Source: Bradyrhizobium agreste (GTDB lineage Bacteria > Pseudomonadota > Alphaproteobacteria > Rhizobiales > Xanthobacteraceae). From it: a DNA stretch of 64,000 bases. The position numbers and the translations under genes were made by a program. Shown here one piece after another: positions 1-8,615 of this stretch (positions are counted from its first letter, which is position 1; every line of letters starts with the position of its first letter). The stretch lies in contig NZ_JACCHP010000008.1 of NCBI RefSeq assembly GCF_016031625.1, positions 62,001 to 126,000 on the forward strand, written 5' to 3'. Under the pieces are notes generated by a model. It saw only the letters and a program-made list of their open reading frames with translations, searched no databases and was not told the DNA's origin.

Positions 1-1
1 A

Positions 2-289
2 GTCGGTGTAACCGGAAGCATAACAAACGGTTACGACTTCGAAAGTGAATGTCACATCGCCGGTGCGCTACCGAGTATATATCACTTCGGTACGGAGTCG
101 CATTGGCTACTGACGCCCAGGTACCCACGACTCTACAGCGGCCTTGATTATTGCACCTCAACCCACTTCTCCGTGAGAGTGACGGACAATGGTGTCCAGA
201 TAGTCGATTGGCGGAGGAATTCCTTCACATACACCGTCTGGTGGGTGGTCCGCGCAATAGAAGGAAGCCGACGATGGAGATTGCGCTAG
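2..289 (+). CDS. 3' end of an unidentified gene cut by the window edge
   Basis: Frame 2 is open from the first bases to a TAG at 287-289, giving about 95 residues without a start codon, so the 5' part lies outside the window. The peptide is rich in aromatic residues and contains two cysteines, as in CHIAGALPS and LDYCTSTHF. It has no membrane segment and no motif I recognise. Composition and length make chance openness unlikely but not impossible. The stop lies inside the start of the next small ORF, which would be consistent with translational coupling. Confidence 0.35.
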   Translation, partial: VGVTGSITNGYDFESECHIAGALPSIYHFGTESHWLLTPRYPRLYSGLDYCTSTHFSVRVTDNGVQIVDWRRNSFTYTVWWVVRAIEGSRRWRLR

Positions 290-363
290 CAATTGGCGCT
301 GTACTCGTTTTCACCGCAATCACGGTCGCTTGCCTGTGGGCGCTTGGAGGCTGGAGTGGCTGA
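274..363 (+). CDS. 29-residue single-span membrane peptide
   Basis: ATG at 274 with AAGGA about 9 bases upstream encodes 29 residues, most of which form one hydrophobic helix (IALAIGAVLVFTAITVACLW). It overlaps the end of the upstream partial gene. No function is assigned; peptides of this kind are easily over-called, but the Shine-Dalgarno match and clean transmembrane profile support it. A similar-sized peptide occurs at 38689-38760. Confidence 0.35.
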   Translation: MEIALAIGAVLVFTAITVACLWALGGWSG

Positions 364-486
364 GTATATTGGTGAATGAGGCCGATAGAGAAAGCGTTTG
401 TTAGTAAGCGCTTTTTTCTACGCACCTGTGCAATTGAGAACCCGGATGGGATGAGGTGTCTACCATGAACAAGGTGGACACCATCG

Positions 487-933
487 ATGATCACTGCAGA
501 AGAACCTTTTAAGCTTGACACGCTCGGCATGTTGCGGAATGGCCGGCGTCGCTATGATCCAGCCAGCAAACAGCGGCTGGTCGAGGCCTGTCTGCAGCCT
601 GACGTGTCGCTGGCGGGGCTGGCGTTGCAACCCGGCGTGAACGCGAACCTGCTGCGGAAGTGGGTTTCCAAGCGACAACTTCAGAACGGGAATGGCCAGC
701 CGGAGGCGCGGGCGACGATCGCGCCGGCGTTTATTCCGGTGAGCGCGCGGTCGCGGTCGCCAACCCGATCTGCCGGCGCGATCGCCCTTTGCGCTACGGA
801 GCGATCCTCTGCTGGGCGGCTGACGGCATCGATGCCAAACGGCGTGACGCTTTCGCTGGAAGGCGGCGACGCACAGTTGTTGTCGGCGGTGATTGAAGCG
901 CTGGGGCGTTGCCATGTTCCGGCTGGCGTCTGA
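487..933 (+). CDS. tnpA: IS66 TnpA (Orf1) transposase accessory protein
   Basis: This 148-residue protein has the N-terminal helix-turn-helix of IS66 TnpA: RRRYDPASKQRLVEACLQPDVSLAGLAL, then a basic NLLRKWV segment, and the C-terminal LSLEGGDAQLLSAVIEALGR typical of the family. It sits 5' of tnpB and overlaps it by about 20 bases, the usual IS66 arrangement that couples translation. The ATG at 487 is the first in frame after the element's left end. TnpA is a DNA-binding accessory factor, not the DDE enzyme. Confidence 0.85.
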   Translation: MITAEEPFKLDTLGMLRNGRRRYDPASKQRLVEACLQPDVSLAGLALQPGVNANLLRKWVSKRQLQNGNGQPEARATIAPAFIPVSARSRSPTRSAGAIALCATERSSAGRLTASMPNGVTLSLEGGDAQLLSAVIEALGRCHVPAGV

Positions 934-1366
934 TCTTCGAGTCTACCTTCACCGCGCGCCGATTGACTTCCGGGCGGGGATCAACAGCCTGGCGATCGTG
1001 GTCGAGCAGTCGATGAGGCTGGATCCGTTCCAGCGCGCCGTGTTCGCGTTCTGCAATCGCCGCCGCGACCGGGTCAAGCTGCTGATTTATGATCGGTCGG
1101 GATTTTGGATGCTGCTGAAGCGGCTGGAGGCGGACCGATTCCACTGGCCCCGAAGCCAGGAGGCGGTGCTGACGCTGACGACGGAGGAGCTGCACTGGCT
1201 GCTTGACGGCATCGACATCGCGGCGGTGCGGCGCCATCCGTTGCGGCAATATCAGAGCGTGGGCAGTGTTCGACCAGGCGCCGAAGGTCCTGCCCGAAAG
1301 CTTGACCGGCAAGGCGATCGCCTATGCGCGCAATCAATGGGACTATCTGACCCGCTACACCAGTGA
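914..1366 (+). pseudogene. tnpB: IS66 TnpB (Orf2), 3' end fused into deleted tnpC sequence
   Basis: Starting at ATG 914 (MFRLASDLRVYLHR), the protein has the conserved TnpB core: DFRAGI, DPFQRAVFAFCNRRRDRVKLLIYDRSGFW, LEADRFHWP. IS66 TnpB is about 115 residues, and homology here runs to about residue 117 (near 1264). The last ~30 codons read tnpC-derived DNA in the wrong frame until a stop at 1366, so the natural C-terminus was lost at the deletion junction. Most of the protein is intact but there is no partner transposase in this copy. Confidence 0.75.
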
Positions 1367-1649
1367 CGGTCTCGCCCCGATCGACAACAATGTTCTGGAG
1401 CGCGACATCAGGCCGTTTTGTACCGCAAGAAAAAGTTGGCTGTTCAGCGACACCGTTGCCGGCGCCAAGGCAAGCGCCGTGATCTACAGTTTGGTGCTGA
1501 CATGCCGGGCATGCGACGTTGATCCCTATGCATGGCTATGTCACGCGCTCACTGAATTGCCTCAGCGTGCGCCCGACGCCGATATCGAAGATCTGTTGCC
1601 GTTCAACTGCACCGCTCAAAAACACCTGCCAGCTGCGAACAACGGCTGA
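1266..1649 (+). pseudogene. tnpC: IS66 TnpC transposase, C-terminal fragment
   Basis: Only the last ~125 residues of the DDE transposase remain: YARNQWDYLTRY, then PIDNNVLERDIRPF (carrying the final acidic catalytic motif region N.VER.IRP), KSWLFSDTVAGAKASAVIYSLV, and the closing DIEDLLPFN. The zinc-binding N-terminus and the first catalytic aspartates are missing. The upstream join to tnpB at about 1264 is a deletion scar. Confidence 0.8.
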
Positions 1650-1825
1650 CGTTCGAACGCTCAGGTCAACCAAGCCGTTCCGATGATCCCGCCGCGGCCC
1701 GGCGTCACACCACGCCGCGGCCACCTGCGCGCAGCCTGTGCAGTAAAATGCGCGCTTACGATGGTTCCGGCCGCCTTTTCCGAGATTGGCCGGCGCGAAT
1801 GCCTCCCGGCTACAGGACCGTGGCC

Positions 1826-1855
1826 ACGTCAGGTTCTCGAAAGCTTGCCCGAGTA
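1826..1855 (+). promoter_or_regulatory. tts box (TtsI-binding promoter element)
   Basis: The sequence reads GTCAGGTTCTCGAAAGCT followed by GCCCGAGTA. It matches the rhizobial tts-box core GTCAGNTTNTCGAAAGCT with the trailing CC and TA spacing. It lies about 38 bp upstream of the effector pseudogene's start at 1893. The match is read directly from sequence; binding of TtsI is inferred. Confidence 0.8.
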
Positions 1856-1892
1856 GAAGACCTGCTCAGGTGTTTTTGGACGTGAGGCTAGC

Positions 1893-4616
1893 GTGGACCC
1901 GCAAAATTTTGACCCATCGAATTTAACAGCGTGGCCCCAGGTGCAACACGCTGTGCCGCAAGAACATCAAGGGGACCGACGCGGGCAGGAGGCCTTTGAG
2001 CAGCAATTGCACGAGGCGCGTCAGGCCGATAATGCGCGGCCCGACGGATCGCCACGCCGTAGTCCCCCTCCCAATGTGTCTAGCGACAGCCAGCAGTCCC
2101 CGGACGAGCTGATGGGTACGCTTGCCAGGAGCAACCTCCTGCCAAGCAAGGAGGTCCTTATCCACAATGAGCATGACACAGATGAGTTGAGAGCAGCGAA
2201 GAGGCCGAGGACCCTAGAGAATCTGCAAGGGATTGCGATTGAGCGGCAGCTGAGCGACGTCGCCAATTCAGGAGGGGGTGGTGGAGCAATGCCGGCCGCC
2301 TCGGCGCTGCAGCCGGCTCAGTCAACCGGGATTGTGGTACGAGGGTATCCGGGGGAGCGACCTGTTTATTCCGAGGATGCTCACGAACTCTTGAGGCTTG
2401 AGGAGGCCCTTATCAAGGGCGGGATGTCCGCCCGCGGGGCGAAGCATCATATAATCCCTCTTCTTGGCTATAGCCGTTGGCTCTTCGAAAAAAACAGACC
2501 GAGCATTGTTGCTCGGATGGACAGTAACTCGCTGAGCGATGGCGGTGACGTACGCGAGTTCGTCGGAAAAGGCAATCCCGCGAGACTCATTGCAGCATTA
2601 GACCGTCTCCGCACCTTTCGGTCGACGGGCGAAGTCAAAGTTGTCTTACGCCCAAGGAGCGCCAAGCTCAATCCTGCCCCCCGAACGTGGCCCCCATCCA
2701 TTCCGAAAGCGCGGTACTGATGGAACAGAGGCGTCTCGATAACTCAGTTGCGCCGCCCAGCGCGGGCTCGGCGCCGCAGCCGGCTCAGTCGACGGGAATT
2801 GTGAGAGGGTACGATATGCGGCCTCCTTCTTCCGAGGATGCTCCCTTTGTCCCGGGGCTTGAGAAGACCCTCATCGAGGCCGGGACTAGGCGCCTCGACA
2901 TCGCCGCTGCGCAGCTTAGCGCGTCCTCGGCGCTGCGGCCGGCTCAATCGAGGGGGGTTGTGACAGGGTCGGACATGCGGCCCCTTTTTTTCGAAGATGC
3001 TCGCGATATCTCGGGGCTCCAGGAGGCCTTCATCAAGGCCGGGTTGGCAAGAGACTCCGCCTGCCAATATGCAAGTCCTCTTCGTAGCTTTGGCCGTTGG
3101 CTCTTCGCGAAAAACAAACCAAGCCTTGTTGTTCAGCTCGACAGTGGTTCGTTGAGCGGAGATGTGTCCGGGTTCATGGGAAAGCGTAATCCCGACCGAC
3201 TCCTTAGGGCAATAAACCATCTCCGGACCTTCCGGTCGACAGGCACGATCGTACTCCCATTCACCAAGCGCGATCCTCACCCCTTTCATCCCGAAAGCGC
3301 GGTACTGACGGAGCCGACGCGCCTCGACCACGCCATTGCGCAGCACAGCACGTTGCAGCAAGCCAGTCGGCCCGAAGAGATTCTGGAACTGCGGGACGAT
3401 CAACCGGCCCCGCCGGCTTTCGTCCAAGGGCGTGTCGCGTTCGATCCAGAGCAGATTTCTCAGGAGGAGCTTCTGCAAGTGCTGGATAATCAACCCATCC
3501 CGTCGCCAGTTTCCGTCTCTTCAGAGGAGCTTCAGCGACTGGAAAACGATGTGCATGAGGAGCTTGACGTCCGAGGGGAGGATCACCCTGCCCAGTCGTT
3601 CTCCGTCGATCCAGAAGAGTTTACTTTCAATCTAGACCAGTTCTCTCCAGGGGAGCTTTCGCGACTCTTTGATGATGAGCCCGCGCAACTAGCGGAGCTT
3701 CAGGAACGGCGGAATGATCAACCCGCCCCGTCGGCTTTCGTCGAAGGGCAGGTCGCGTTCGATCCAGAGCAGATCTCTCAGGAGGAGCTTCGGCGAGTAC
3801 TCGATCATCTGGATAATCCCATCGCGTCGCCAGTTTCCGTCCCTTCAGAGGAGCTTCAGCCACTGGAAAACGATTTGCATGACGAGCTTGACGGCCGACG
3901 GGACGCTCACCCTGCCCAGAACTCCGCGCAACTAGCGGAACTTCAGGAACGGCGGAATGATCAACCCGCGCCCTCGGCTTTCGTCGAAGGGCAGGTCGCG
4001 TTCGATCCAGAGCAGATTTCTCAGGAGGAGCTTCGGCGAGTACTCGATCATCTGGATAATCCGATCCAGCCGCCAGTTTCCGTCCCTTCAGAGGAGCTTC
4101 AGCGACTGGAAAACGATTTGCATGACGAGCTTGACGGCCGAGGGGACGATCACCGTGCCCAGTCGTTCTCCATCGATCCAGAAGAGTTTACTCTCAATCT
4201 AGAGGAGTTCTCTCCAGGGGAGCTTCGGCGACTGATAGATGATGACTCAGCGCAACTAGGGTACGTTCGGGAACGGTGGAATGATCAACCCGCGCCGTCG
4301 GCTTTCGTCGAAGGGCAGGTCGCGTTCGATCCAGAGCAGATTTCTCAGGGGGGAGCGTCGGCAAGTACTCGATCATCTGGATAATCCGATCCAGCCGCCA
4401 GTTTCCGTCCCTTTAGAGGAGCTTCAGCGACTGGAAAACGATCTGCATGACGAGCTTGACGGCCGACGGGACGATCACCGTGCCCAGTCGTTCTCCATCG
4501 ATCCAGAAGAGTCTACTTTCAATCAAGAGCAGTTCTCTCCAGGGGAGCTTCGACGACTTCTTGATGATGGACCCCCACAGTTGGAAGTGGATCGGTCTAG
4601 CCCGCCAGTCCGCTGA
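1893..4616 (+). pseudogene. Repeat-rich type III effector pseudogene, NopD/Bel2-5-like, protease domain absent
   Basis: Three ORF segments (1893-2720, 2687-4384, 4281-4616) form one gene broken by a frameshift in a C-rich run near 2680 and a one-base insertion at ~4350 (CAGGGGGGAG against CAGGAGGAG in sister repeats). The N-terminus starts MDPQNFDPSNLTAWPQ and is polar, as expected for a secretion signal. Next come three copies, one truncated, of a ~100-residue module with RWLFEKNRPSIVARMDSNSL and LDRLRTFRSTG. Then four acidic modules follow with SAFVEGQVAFDPEQISQEEL and EEFTLNLEEFSPGELRRL, the latter recalling EAR-type LxLxL signals. This order matches rhizobial SUMO-protease (C48) effectors, but no catalytic domain follows and the reading ends at 4616. 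The identity is inference from remembered family architecture. Confidence 0.55.
3396..4592 (+). repeat. Four tandem coding repeats of 243-324 bp
   Basis: Units start at about 3396, 3714, 3957 and 4281, each opening with a GATCAACC core and GCTTTCGTC. Full units are 318-324 bp. The second is 243 bp because it lacks the 81-bp block encoding the PEEFTLNLEEFSPGEL segment. Near-identity between units indicates recent duplication or gene conversion, and the one-base insertion at ~4350 is private to the fourth unit. Confidence 0.85.
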
Positions 4617-4769
4617 CCTTGCCCCCGGGGCTTAATCCAGTTTGAAGTTCGTTCTGGCCCACGACGAGGACCAGAGCATGAAGCGTAGGATGCCGAAGTC
4701 GGTGAATGCCAGGACGTCGTCTTCACCTATGCCTTTGCGACGCGATCGATGGTGAAGATGGCATGAACT

Positions 4770-6293
4770 TTATTGACGTGCATAGCTACGCCGCCCGGGT
4801 GGAGAGAGTGTCGACGCAGGAGGCGTCCAGTTCCAGGGCAACAACTCGCACAGGCGGCTCTGTGGGATGTTGGCGAAGCGCGCAAGAACGTCGGCAAGCC
4901 AGGCTTTCGGCTCGATGTCGTTGAGACGCGCTGTCATGTTGAGCGTGGCCACCACGGCAGCCCGCTCGGCTCCACGATCAGAACCGGCGAACAACCATGC
5001 CTTCCTAGTGCAAAACCGCGCGGCGCTCGTTCGCCTGCATTGTCGTCAGACAGATCCTTCCCTCATGGACAAAGGGAGACAAAGCCCTTCCAGCAGTTGA
5101 GCAGATAATGATTGGCTTGAGCACGTTGGACGAACGCGAGAGCCGGGCAGAGTCCGCCTGGAGCTTAGCCTCAAGGTCGGTCAGCAGTGGTGCGCTTCTC
5201 TTCCGGCAGATCTGCAGCCGATCCTCAGCGTTCAGCCCATAGATGTCGCGATCGATGTCGAACAATTGGTCAATCCGACCAACCGCTTCCAAGAGCGTTG
5301 AACCCGCTATAGGCATCGGCCTGCCGGATGCCGGCGAAGTTCTAAAGATGCCGCCCGGGATGCTCGCCCCGCCGATCACGTGAGGCGTAGAACAGGGCCG
5401 CCGGTGGATCTCGCCCACCGAATGGCCGATCATCGCGAATACGTCCAAATCCGGCCGGTATCTGCTTTCCCTTTCGCCAGGATAGGTATCCTGGCGTCGT
5501 CACCGTGGAGCCGGTCGGCGGAGAGCAACATAGGCTTCGATCAGTTTAAAGATCGGCCTGACGCAAACGCTCCAGCGCCCCTTATCCACCAGCGTCGAGT
5601 CCGGCAGGGCGATCCCCTCACATTTGAAGCGCTGGCTCTGCCGATTTAGCGGGTGATGCTGACCAAATTTATCGAACAGGATCGTCGCCAGAAGCTGGGG
5701 TCCGATATAGCCCCCGGGGTGTGGCATGGAACGGCGCTGGCGGCTACGTGATCGCCTGGCAATCCCGACAACTGAACTTCTCCCGGACTGTGTCGATCAC
5801 CTTGAACCGGGCGTGAAATCTCCTCCAGCCTTGAGGTCACGTTTTCCCCGAGCTTCGACAGCCGGATCCATCCGCAGCAGGGACATGGCGTCGGAGCCGG
5901 AATGACTACGCGCTCTCGTTCAATGTCGTCGGGAAAGGGTTGGCGAACCGGCCGCTTACGCTCAAATGAACACGCTTTCGGCGTCTTCTCCGCCGCCCTC
6001 TCGGCCGCAAGTTCATCTTCAGTTGCGGCCGCCTCGAGCTCCTCAAGTTCCAGCTCCAATTGATCGACCTCCCACCGCTCCGAGCGCGTCCCATAAAGTG
6101 TCCGCCGCAGCTTCTCAATCTCGAGCTTGAGGTGGGAGATCAGCGCTTCGCTGCTCGATTGCTTTGCTTGGACATTGGCCGCTTCAGCAAGTTTGGCCTC
6201 CGCCGCAAGCCTGGCCGCACGCTTGGCCAGGATCATTGCAAGCGCGGCAGCGAGATCGGGCGGCAGTCCATCAGCGGCGGAGTCCATGACCAA
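4770..6293 (-). pseudogene. tnpC: IS66 TnpC transposase, multiply frameshifted
   Basis: The N-terminal piece (from 6293) has the coiled-coil region LISHLKLEIEKLRRTLYGTRSERWEVDQLEL, then the zinc-finger-like PCPCCGWIRLSKLGENVTSRLEEISR, after which the frame is lost near 5790. The middle piece (5448-5005) carries GRIDQLFDIDRDIYGLNAEDRLQICRK and EAKLQADSARLS. The C-terminal piece (4994-4770) reads AGSDRGAERAAVVATLNMTARLNDIEPKAWLADVLAR and ends ELLPWNW. At least two frameshifts separate the pieces. Confidence 0.8.
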
Positions 6294-6678
6294 ATGGAAT
6301 CATGTTCTCTGCCGCAGTCAAACGACGAACTCGCAGCCCACGCTGGTTGGACGCCAGGACTCCTGCGGATTGCGCCGATCGATGCCGGACAAAGATAGCT
6401 CCTCTGTGCCTGCGAGATCGACACCACGCCGTCCGGCGGCCACGGCCATATAAAACGACCTCTCTCCAACTTCTTTGTAAACAGGCATGCTCCCTTGCCA
6501 TCATGCCAGATGACCTTCAATAGATCGCCCCGACGCCCGTGGAAGCAGAACAAATGACCGCTCAGGGGATCACGGCGCAGCACCTGTTGGACCTGCAACG
6601 AAAATGAGGCGAAGCCTTTGCGCAAATCGGTCTGGCCCGTCGCCAGCCAGACCCGAACTCCCCTAGGATTGGAATCAT
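6270..6678 (-). pseudogene. tnpB: IS66 TnpB with N-terminal frameshift
   Basis: The body reads RKGFASFSLQVQQVLRRDPLSGHLFCFHGRRGDLLKVIWHDGKGACLFTKKLERGRFIWPWPPDGVVSISQAQ, an unmistakable TnpB. The natural ATG at 6678-6676 overlaps the tnpA stop as ATGA, but a small indel in the first ~15 codons puts the start out of frame with the body, and the C-terminus drifts into the tnpC region. Confidence 0.75.
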
Positions 6679-7097
6679 CGCGGATCCAGAGCCTCTATAG
6701 TCCGACGAAGCGCCTCAACGTCGATCCCCGCATCGACAATGACGCGCCGCCCGCCAGCCAGCTCTATCTCGATCCGATGCTCCGTGGAATGTGCTGTCGC
6801 GCTCTCCGATAAGGCCGCCACCAAGGCCATGCCCCCATCCTCGGCTACAACTGCCCTGACAAAGCCAGCCTCGGATTTGGTCCGGTCTGCCGCGAAGGCC
6901 CTTCGCCAAGTCACCAGCAGAGAACGCGACAAGCCATATCGCCGCGCTGTCGCCGCAACCAGGCGTGGCTCGGACATGCTTTCCATAACAATCCGAGCCT
7001 TATCCTCTTCAGACCAACGCCGCCGCCGGCCGGTTTCCACCACTTCAAGTCGATTCAGCGCATTGATCGTATGGCTGTCCATACGTACAGTTCTCAA
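6675..7097 (-). CDS. tnpA: IS66 TnpA (Orf1), intact reading frame
   Basis: The 140-residue ORF carries the helix-turn-helix RRRRWSEEDKARIVMESMSEPRLVAATARRYGLSRSLLVTWRRAF and the IS66 TnpA C-terminus IELAGGRRVIVDAGIDVEALRRTIEALD. Its stop overlaps the tnpB start. It is the only unbroken gene of this element. A shorter start is possible at MDSHTINALN (7082). Confidence 0.8.
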   Translation of the reverse strand: MRTVRMDSHTINALNRLEVVETGRRRRWSEEDKARIVMESMSEPRLVAATARRYGLSRSLLVTWRRAFAADRTKSEAGFVRAVVAEDGGMALVAALSESATAHSTEHRIEIELAGGRRVIVDAGIDVEALRRTIEALDPR

Positions 7098-7182
7098 CCA
7101 TCAGGCCAGTCCGCTGCACGGCGTTTCTTCTCGGAGGCTTACCGCCGATCGGCACGCACTTCAGAAGCGACTTGGCCTTCAA

Positions 7183-8499
7183 TCAAACCATGCTCAGTAG
7201 GCGGTGCTGCAGATCGCGGGCCGCCGGCCTGTCGCGCGCAATCACAAGGCACTCCACCGTGCCAGCTTCTTCGTCTGCGGCAAGCGGGATTACGCCCTCC
7301 TTGCGTGTGCGGTCGAATAGAAATCCTTCCTTACCGAAACGATCATGCGCTGTTTGGAGGGATCGTGATCGAACATTTCTCACGGATAAAATAACGTTGC
7401 AACCGGAATAGTCGAAGCCCAGCAGCCGGACGGCAATACTGTGCAACACCGAGCCGCCACCCCAGCGGCCGTTCGCTTCATTAAACAGCAACCGTCCGCT
7501 ATTCGCGAAAATAGCGTCAATGTTGATCATCCCGCGATATCCCAGGTCTCGCGCAAGCGCCACAAATCGATAGGCGTGCGCCTGGGCGGTCAACCATTGC
7601 TCGTTCCGCAGGTCACTTGGAAGCTCAAGTCCTGTCCAGATCAGAGCTCTTTCGGATCGATCTGTGCTTTTACGCAGACGTATGTTTCCACTGTTGATGA
7701 AAACGATTGAACCATCATCCTCGATTTCATACTCGAGATAGAAAAAAGACCGAGCCAGGTGGTACGATTCCACGACCAGCGTCTTACACGACGCTGTTGT
7801 CATCTCAGACCAAAGTGCGTCAGGATCAAACGACGGCCATGAAATTCGCCGGGTATCTCTTGCCCCAGGTAGTGGATCGCTTTCATTGCCGGTCAGGATG
7901 ACATTTCCGACTCCACCGGCTCCATTGTCCAGCTTTACAATGACTCTGCCGGTCTCGGATCTGAGGGAAGTGACCGCTCTGAATAGTTCGTTTGAGTCCG
8001 TCGTGACAGATCCATTGGGCAGCGGAAGTCCGACGCTTGTCGCCAATTGACGGAAGTGGCTCTTGCGGTTCAACAGATCAGGCCCTCGCTGCAGAGCGAA
8101 GTCGTCGCCGGGCTGCGGTATGCCCAGTATGGCCGCCAGGCGTGCGACGCCTTCAGTAAAGTAGCAAGGATACAATCGCCAGGTTGATTTCTGACGAATA
8201 TGTCTGTTGATCCGCTCAACGACAGTCTCGGACAGCAATGTGCAGTCATCAAGGACCGGCGATTGGCGGCCCCCTTCAGGTACAAGCAGAAAAAGACTCG
8301 ATGCGTCGAAATCGAGCGTCGCGCCAATGATGGATAGCAGATCCGCCGGGATGACTACCGGGGAGACTATCAGGTCGCCGTCCTGGGCAAACCACGCTGA
8401 ACGGTATGCCGAGTTGGCGGCCAGCGAAAGTTGAGCTGCTGTCAGATCGGCGCCCGACATTTGAGCCGTACCGGCATTCATGATCAAGATCCGCGGCAT
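7183..8499 (-). CDS. ATP-grasp ligase of the PGM1 peptide-ligase type
   Basis: This 438-residue protein has a pre-ATP-grasp N-terminal domain (about 1-130), an ATP-grasp fold with VIVKLDNGAGGVGN at 187-199 (K189 and a glycine-rich loop) and Mg-binding residues in INIDAIFANSGRLLFNEANGRWGGGS (D328, E341, N343), and a ~75-residue C-terminal domain of the PGM1_C kind. Family members join a carboxylate, through an acyl phosphate, to an amine such as an amino acid or peptide. The start has GGAGG seven bases upstream. It follows an acyl-CoA ligase gene on the same strand with a 117-bp gap, so both may act on one small-molecule acid. The substrate is unknown. Confidence 0.75.
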   Translation of the reverse strand: MPRILIMNAGTAQMSGADLTAAQLSLAANSAYRSAWFAQDGDLIVSPVVIPADLLSIIGATLDFDASSLFLLVPEGGRQSPVLDDCTLLSETVVERINRHIRQKSTWRLYPCYFTEGVARLAAILGIPQPGDDFALQRGPDLLNRKSHFRQLATSVGLPLPNGSVTTDSNELFRAVTSLRSETGRVIVKLDNGAGGVGNVILTGNESDPLPGARDTRRISWPSFDPDALWSEMTTASCKTLVVESYHLARSFFYLEYEIEDDGSIVFINSGNIRLRKSTDRSERALIWTGLELPSDLRNEQWLTAQAHAYRFVALARDLGYRGMINIDAIFANSGRLLFNEANGRWGGGSVLHSIAVRLLGFDYSGCNVILSVRNVRSRSLQTAHDRFGKEGFLFDRTRKEGVIPLAADEEAGTVECLVIARDRPAARDLQHRLLSMV

Positions 8500-8615
8500 C
8501 CGCGACCTCCGGGCATCTGGACGCGATCAGACAGGGATCGTCACGCCAGCAATGTTGAAACTTGCTGCGCCGTGGTGAGGCACTGAGCGAAGGTTGATTT
8601 TGCGCCGTCTCGATG

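Larger units (their letters stand above)
404..1759 (+). mobile_element. IS66-family element, internal deletion derivative
   Basis: The element starts at 404 with GTAAGCG and ends at 1759 with the inverted CGCTTAC, as IS66-family ends do; the two ends match imperfectly over about 25 bp. Inside are tnpA, an almost complete tnpB, and only the last ~125 codons of tnpC, so roughly 1.1-1.2 kb of tnpC is missing relative to a normal 2.5-kb IS66. Flanking 8-mers (GTTTGTTA and GATGGTTC) do not match, so no target duplication is visible. It cannot transpose on its own but keeps both ends. Confidence 0.82.
4770..7142 (-). mobile_element. Decayed full-length IS66-family element
   Basis: On the minus strand the order tnpA (7097-6675), tnpB (6678-~6270), tnpC (~6293-4770) is that of IS66. 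The upstream end at 7142 reads GTAAGCCTCCGAG on the minus strand, consistent with an IS66 terminus. I could not find the other end confidently, so 4770 marks the last coding homology. tnpB and tnpC carry frameshifts, so the copy is dead. It is more diverged from the copy at 404-1759 than a recent duplicate would be. Confidence 0.75.

Noticed and set aside
3396..4592. Possible CRISPR-like array because of regular repeats
   Set aside because: Repeats are 243-324 bp, contiguous and in a coding frame; there are no short repeats with unique spacers and no cas genes.
4640..4735. Minus-strand open run reading VLAFTDFGILRFMLWSSSWA
   Set aside because: Looks locally protein-like but has no start, no family and lies between two decayed elements; too short to support.
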